A stretch of DNA of 25,954 nucleotides, taken from positions 1 through 25,954 of the forward strand of contig CATYZK010000028.1 of NCBI GenBank assembly GCA_958415665.1, given 5' to 3'. Made by a program: the position numbers and the translations under genes. This document shows, piece by piece, positions 22,047 to 25,954 of the stretch. The notes below the pieces were generated by a model, which saw only the letters and a list, made by a program, of their open reading frames with translations, was not told where the DNA came from and searched no databases. This DNA comes from an uncultured Collinsella sp. GTDB lineage: Bacteria; Actinomycetota; Coriobacteriia; Coriobacteriales; Coriobacteriaceae. The stretch's first letter is position 1, and each line of letters starts with the position of its first letter.

Positions 22047-23027
22047 ATGCCCCAATATGCCGTTGATGAAATCGAAAAGATGCCCGATAGCCCTGTAGCC
22101 CGCGAGGATTTGGGTGCCGGTGCCTCCCGTGGAGCCGGAGCGCGATCGCCGCTGTTCTGGAAGGTCTTGCTGCTTTCGGTGGCGGTCATCTGGGGCTATT
22201 CCTTTACGACCATGAAGGATGCGCTCGATACCATTCCGGTGTTTGAGCTGCTCTACGTTCGCTTCCTTCCGGCTTCGCTGGTCATGTTCGCCATCTTCCA
22301 CAAGCGCATCATCGCGCATTTCAATGCTCGCAACTTGATCGTCGGGCTTGGCATGGGCGCGTTGATGTGGGGTGCTTACGGTTTGCAGACGATAGGCTTG
22401 GCGCAGACCACGGCGGGCAAGAGTGCTTTTTTGACCGGTACGTATTGCATCCTCGTTCCGTTTGCGAGCTACTTCTTGAGCGGCGAAAAGCTCACTCGCT
22501 ATAACTTGGGCGCGGCGCTGCTGTGCTTGGCGGGCATTGGCCTCGTGGCGCTCGACAGCGTCGAGTTCAATATCGGCGATGCCATTACGCTGGGCGGTGC
22601 GATCTTCTTCGCGATTCAGATGGCCGTGACGGCCAAGTACGGCCGTAAGATGGATATCAACGTCATCACGTTTTGGATGTTTGTGGGCAATGGCGTCTTG
22701 AGCCTGGTTTCGTCACTGCTCTTTGAGACTCAAGCGCCCGCGTCTGTATGGACGCCGAGCTTTGCCGCCGTGATGGCCTTCCTCTCGGTGGGCTGTACGT
22801 GTGTGGCGCTTCTCATCCAAAATGTCGGTCTGGCACATGTCCCGGCCTCGACGGGCTCGTTGCTTCTTTCGATGGAGTCGCCCTCGGGCGTGCTGTTCTC
22901 GGTACTGCTGATGGGGGAGGCGCTCACCTCGCGCCTGCTCGCAGGCTTTGCGCTCATCTTTCTATCGATTATCTTGAGCGAGACGCACTTCGATTTCTTG
23001 CGCCGAAAGCCGCGCCCGCAATTGTAA
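22047..23027 (+). CDS. DMT superfamily transporter, EamA family
   Basis: A 326-residue inner-membrane transporter. The start is ATG 22047, 6 bases after GAGGA at 22036-22040. A hydrophilic N-terminus (~35 residues) is followed by ten hydrophobic segments arranged as two EamA repeats. Diagnostic segments include VAVIWGYSFTTMKDAL (first helix), GLQTIGLAQTTAGKSAFLTG (~112-131) and, in the second half, VGLAHVPASTGSLLLSMESP. The family exports or imports small metabolites such as amino acids and nucleotide-related compounds; the substrate here is not predictable. Its own terminator and the gap before it suggest a single-gene unit. Confidence 0.9.
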   Translation: MPQYAVDEIEKMPDSPVAREDLGAGASRGAGARSPLFWKVLLLSVAVIWGYSFTTMKDALDTIPVFELLYVRFLPASLVMFAIFHKRIIAHFNARNLIVGLGMGALMWGAYGLQTIGLAQTTAGKSAFLTGTYCILVPFASYFLSGEKLTRYNLGAALLCLAGIGLVALDSVEFNIGDAITLGGAIFFAIQMAVTAKYGRKMDINVITFWMFVGNGVLSLVSSLLFETQAPASVWTPSFAAVMAFLSVGCTCVALLIQNVGLAHVPASTGSLLLSMESPSGVLFSVLLMGEALTSRLLAGFALIFLSIILSETHFDFLRRKPRPQL

Positions 23028-23039
23028 ACAACTTGTTGC

Positions 23040-23065
23040 GCCGCCCTTCTGGGGCGGCATTTTTT
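23040..23065 (+). terminator. Intrinsic terminator of the EamA transporter gene
   Basis: The stem gccgccc (23040-23046) pairs with gggcggc (23052-23058) around TTCTG, followed by A and a run of six T. It starts 12 bases after the stop codon. Confidence 0.9.
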
Positions 23066-23091
23066 ATGCATCGCCCTTAAAGTAGTACCTT

Positions 23092-23113
23092 GCACTTTAT
23101 GCTATCAAAGTGC
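23092..23113. promoter_or_regulatory. Operator-like dyad upstream of the amidohydrolase gene
   Basis: GCACTTT (23092-23098) and AAAGTGC (23107-23113) are perfect inverted arms around 8 bases. TATGCT at 23098-23103 within it is a possible -10 box, with CTTAAA (23076-23081) as a weak -35. The position would allow repression by a dimeric regulator. Confidence 0.45.
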
Positions 23114-23143
23114 TTGCTGCAAAAACGTTACTGGAGGGCATCT

Positions 23144-24442
23144 ATGGCACCAGCTCTGTCCGATTTTCAACCGCAACCAGCGCCTCAGACCACTGCGGTG
23201 GCGCAGACCGCTATCGGCGATGGCCTGGTCAAAGAGGCTCAGGCATTTGCCGATGAGCTTGCCACATGGCGCCATGACCTCCATCAGATGCCCGAGCTCG
23301 GAAACAACCTTCCGCAGACGTCTGCCTATATCCAGGCACGCCTGGACGAGATGGATATTCCCTATACCGTGCTCGTTGACGGTTCCTGTGTCGTGGGCCT
23401 AATCGGCGCCGGCGCGGCAGCTGCCGCCCAGGGCAATGGCACGTGCACGGATGAGCAGGCGGGCACGGTCATCATGCTCCGCGGCGATATGGATGCCTTG
23501 CCTGTTGCCGAGGAGTCGGGCGAGCCTTTTGCCTCCACCAATGGCTGCATGCACGCCTGCGGCCACGATATGCACGCGACGGCGCTGCTTGGCGCGGCCC
23601 GACTGCTCAAGGCGCGTGTGGCAGAGCTTGTGGAGGCAAACGCCACGGTCAAGTTGCTGTTCCAACCGGGTGAGGAGACCTTTGAGGGCGCCCGCGCCGC
23701 CATTGCCGACGGCCTGCTCCAGAATCCGCGCCCCCAGGCCGCGTTCGCCATGCATGTCAACAGCCAGTCGCCGCTTGGCCTGGTGCTCTATGGCAGCCCC
23801 GCGCTTTCGGGCGTGTACGGTTTTCGCATCACGCTCCAGGGCAAGGGCGGCCATGGCTCGAGCCCCGAGATCTGCATCGATCCCATCACGGCTGGCGTGC
23901 ATGTGCACCTGGCACTTCAGGAGCTCATCTCCCGCGAGGTGCCGGCTGCCAAGGAGGTCGCGCTTACCGTGGGCAAGTTCGCCGGCGGTCAGGCCGCAAA
24001 CGTCATTCCCGACACCTGTGTGCTCGAGGGAACGCTGCGCGGCTTCGATGTCGAGCTCATGGCTCACCTCAAAGAGCGTATCGCCGAGGTCGTCAACGGT
24101 GTGGCTGCAACGTATCGCACACCGGCGACCATCGAGACGCTCTCGGACGTTCCGCCGCTCGTGCTCGACGACGATATGACCCAGGCCTCGCTTGGCTATG
24201 TGGGTGCGGTGCTGCCCAAGGCCGCCTTCCTGCCGCTGTTCCACGCCATGGCAAGCGAGGACTTTGCGCTCATTTCGAGCGAGGTCCCGAGCGCGTACTT
24301 TACGGTGGGCGCGGCCGTGACCGATACGGACGAGCATTTTGCCCAGCATCATCCCAAGGCGCGCTTTAACGATGCCGAGCTTCCCCTCGGCGCCGCGGCC
24401 TATGCCGCCGTCGCCCTGGGCTACATCGCCGACCACCGGTAG
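23144..24442 (+). CDS. M20 family amidohydrolase / N-acyl-amino-acid hydrolase
   Basis: A 432-residue metal-dependent hydrolase of the HipO/AmaA group, which cleaves N-acyl amino acids such as hippurate or N-acetyl derivatives. The start is ATG 23144, 5 bases after GGAGGG; an in-frame TTG at 23090 falls inside the upstream dyad. Recognisable segments are WRHDLHQMPELGNN (42-55), MLRGDMDALPVAEESG (111-126), MHACGHDMHATALLGAARLL (137-155), FQPGEE (173-178) and MHV (203-205). The predicted metal ligands C139, H141, E178 and H204 are present, and FHAMASEDFA near the C-terminus supplies the last histidine. The dimerisation domain is inserted after ~215 (GKGGHGSSPE). An Ala/Gly-rich insert (~88-107) precedes the MLRGDMDALP strand. 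Exact substrate unknown. A transporter gene follows beyond a strong terminator. Confidence 0.92.
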   Translation: MAPALSDFQPQPAPQTTAVAQTAIGDGLVKEAQAFADELATWRHDLHQMPELGNNLPQTSAYIQARLDEMDIPYTVLVDGSCVVGLIGAGAAAAAQGNGTCTDEQAGTVIMLRGDMDALPVAEESGEPFASTNGCMHACGHDMHATALLGAARLLKARVAELVEANATVKLLFQPGEETFEGARAAIADGLLQNPRPQAAFAMHVNSQSPLGLVLYGSPALSGVYGFRITLQGKGGHGSSPEICIDPITAGVHVHLALQELISREVPAAKEVALTVGKFAGGQAANVIPDTCVLEGTLRGFDVELMAHLKERIAEVVNGVAATYRTPATIETLSDVPPLVLDDDMTQASLGYVGAVLPKAAFLPLFHAMASEDFALISSEVPSAYFTVGAAVTDTDEHFAQHHPKARFNDAELPLGAAAYAAVALGYIADHR

Positions 24443-24444
24443 CA

Positions 24445-24516
24445 CCCAACCTTGCCTTTCAAGCCTGCGGGCATGGCCATAAGGCCTATGCCCTTGTTTT
24501 TCAAGGCAATCTTGGG
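24445..24516 (+). terminator. Extended terminator hairpin after the amidohydrolase gene
   Basis: The inner stem gggcat-ggcc (24469-24478) pairs with ggcc-t-atgccc (24483-24493) around ATAA, followed by TTGTTTTT. Outer arms cccaaccttgcctt (24445-24458) and aaggcaatcttggg (24503-24516) are also complementary, 12 of 14. The T run lies between the inner and outer right arms, so two alternative structures are possible. Confidence 0.75.
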
Positions 24517-24565
24517 CACTACCGGCGCCCGGCGCAGGCTATTCGTTTGTTTATAAAGGAGCAGT

Positions 24566-25870
24566 ATGTCCCAGCAACGTAAGTTCTTCCCCGGCTGGCT
24601 CGTGGTGGCCTCCGGCTTTGTGATCATGGCCACGTGCTACACGATCTTCGTAAACTGCATGAGCCTGTTCCAGCCGCTCATCGTTAGCGACCTCGGGATC
24701 ACGCTTGCCCAGTACAACATCTCCAATGCTATCTCCACCGTGGTGAGCGTTGTGGGTTCGCTCGTCATCGGCCATGTTGCCGATAAGGTCAGTGGCCGCG
24801 TCTTGGGTTCGCTTACCGTCATCGCCACCTCGGCGGTGCTCGTGGGCATGAGCTTTGTGGGCGAGCTTTGGCAGGTCTACGTGCTCTTTGCCGTCTCGGG
24901 CTGCTTTGCCGTCGCCTCGACCCGTCTGCTCATTAGTCTGGTGACCGCCAACTGGTTTACTGCCAAGCGTGGTCTTGCCATTTCCATCGCGCTTTCGGGC
25001 TCGGGCTTTGGCGGCGCCATTCTCTCGCCGATCGTGAGCTCGCTGATCGTGAGCGTGGGCTGGCGTTCCGCCTTCCTGGTGCTCGCTGCCGTCTGCATTG
25101 TGGCGGCACTGCCCATCACGGCCTACTCCTTCCGCACCAAGCCTTCCGAGATCGGCCTCAAGCCGCTCGGCGAGAACCCGGGCGATCCATCTGCGTCCAC
25201 CGCGGGTGATAAAAACGAGAAGACGGCCCCCGAGGTCAGCGTGGGTTGGTCGCGTATCAAGAAGAGCCCGGCATTTTGGCTGCTCGTCGTCGCTTTCCTC
25301 TTTATGGGTCTGGTTAATGGCGCCATCCTGCCCAACCAGGTTACGAACATGACGAGTGTTACCGTCAACGGCGCCAAGATCGTCACGGGCGGCCACGACC
25401 CCATGTGGGCGGGTACCGTGCTTTCGGCCTACATGGTCACGGTCGTTATCGCCAAGATTTCGCTCGGTGCGATCTACGATCGCTTTGGCCTGCGTTTTGG
25501 CAACATCCTTGGCTCTGTTGCGTGCATTATCGCCTGCGTGGCACTGTGCTTCCCAACGACGGATCTTGGCCCCATTATCGCCGCCGTGAGTTTTGGTATC
25601 GGAACGTGTATGGGCACCATCACGCCTACCATCGCCGCGTCCAAGCAGTTTGGCATGGCCGACCTCGGCAAGGTCACGGGCACTATCACCTCGCTCGAGA
25701 TGGTCGGCGGCACTGTGGGTGCCATTGTCTCGGGCGTGCTGTTCGATGCCTCGGGCTCCTTTGCGAGCACTTGGATCGTGTGCCTGGTGTGCTCCGTGGT
25801 CATGCTCGTATTCTTGCTGGCGTCCGAGCCCATCGCCGCCAAGCTGCGTGCGAGCGTGGCAGGGGAGTAA
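24566..25870 (+). CDS. Major facilitator superfamily transporter, OFA-like
   Basis: A 434-residue secondary transporter with about 12 membrane segments in two six-helix halves. A hydrophilic central loop separates them (~188-235, containing DKNEKTAPEVS). The opening FFPGWLVVASGFVIM and the segment TRLLISLVTANWFTAKRGLA resemble the oxalate/formate antiporter (OFA) branch and other monocarboxylate carriers; DKVSGRVLG is the loop 2-3 motif of MFS proteins. AAAGGAG at 24555-24561 is a strong ribosome site. The gene follows the M20 hydrolase by 123 bases with a terminator between them. A shared pathway, such as uptake of an acylated amino acid or export of its acid product, is possible but unproven. 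Confidence 0.9.
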   Translation: MSQQRKFFPGWLVVASGFVIMATCYTIFVNCMSLFQPLIVSDLGITLAQYNISNAISTVVSVVGSLVIGHVADKVSGRVLGSLTVIATSAVLVGMSFVGELWQVYVLFAVSGCFAVASTRLLISLVTANWFTAKRGLAISIALSGSGFGGAILSPIVSSLIVSVGWRSAFLVLAAVCIVAALPITAYSFRTKPSEIGLKPLGENPGDPSASTAGDKNEKTAPEVSVGWSRIKKSPAFWLLVVAFLFMGLVNGAILPNQVTNMTSVTVNGAKIVTGGHDPMWAGTVLSAYMVTVVIAKISLGAIYDRFGLRFGNILGSVACIIACVALCFPTTDLGPIIAAVSFGIGTCMGTITPTIAASKQFGMADLGKVTGTITSLEMVGGTVGAIVSGVLFDASGSFASTWIVCLVCSVVMLVFLLASEPIAAKLRASVAGE

Positions 25871-25924
25871 GCGCCCGCCACTCTTTTTTCGTTTGCCCCG
25901 TTCTGTCCGTGGCTGCCCTGGAAG

Positions 25925-25954
25925 CCGAATGGATGCTCGTACCATCATTCGGTT
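25925..25954 (+). terminator. Likely terminator of the MFS gene, cut by window end
   Basis: ccgaatggatg (25925-25935) can pair with catcattcgg (25943-25952) with one bulged G. The window ends two T residues after the stem, so the T tract cannot be confirmed. Confidence 0.55.

Noticed and set aside
24551..25948. 465-residue minus-strand open frame opposite the MFS transporter
   Set aside because: Dominated by Arg, His, Asp and Gly, with no domain; mirror of the transporter codons.

Overview
The window looks like a chromosomal segment of a high-GC Gram-positive gut bacterium of the class Coriobacteriia, most likely Collinsella or a close relative. This is inferred from the GC-rich third codon positions, the mix of ATG and GTG starts, clear GGAGG-type ribosome binding sites, and the gene set. 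No rRNA or other marker gene is present to confirm it. I see no insertion sequence, prophage or CRISPR array.

Layout. (1) Positions 1-351: two tRNA-Arg(ACG) genes, the first cut by the window edge, each with a terminator; the second has a near-consensus promoter. (2) 490-2931: an unrecognised 813-residue protein with a TPR-like C-terminus. (3) 3022-4362: an Orc/Cdc6-like AAA ATPase with a winged-helix tail. A phased array of six GYTAAA repeats precedes it and two large equal-sized inverted repeats follow it. (4) 4413-4589: tRNA-Ser(GCT) with promoter and terminator. (5) 4625-6022, minus strand: a secreted D-alanyl-D-alanine carboxypeptidase. (6) 6220-11380: a VanR/VanS-like two-component system, an isolated phosphate ABC transporter ATPase (PstB), and a PhoB/PhoR-like two-component system. 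(7) 11576-13640: a three-gene polysaccharide regulation set (Wzz-like protein, tyrosine kinase, PHP-type tyrosine phosphatase). (8) 13680-14180: a GNAT acetyltransferase. (9) 14383-16407: the chaperone HtpG. (10) 16438-21820: a repeat element, a strong operator-like dyad, and two abutting YhgE/Pip-family membrane protein genes ending in two hairpins. (11) 22047-25870: an EamA-type transporter, an M20 amidohydrolase and an MFS transporter, separated by terminators.

Much of the middle concerns the cell envelope: a peptidoglycan-trimming enzyme diverges from a VanRS-like sensor pair, phosphate signalling follows, then capsule or exopolysaccharide control and large envelope proteins of the YhgE class. 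The most unusual material lies in non-coding DNA: the phased repeat array before the ATPase, the paired 57-58 bp dyads behind it, the 30-bp dyad before the YhgE pair, and the three-arm repeat after htpG. Together, the ATPase and its flanking repeats are the best candidate here for an undescribed system, but its function cannot be read from the sequence.
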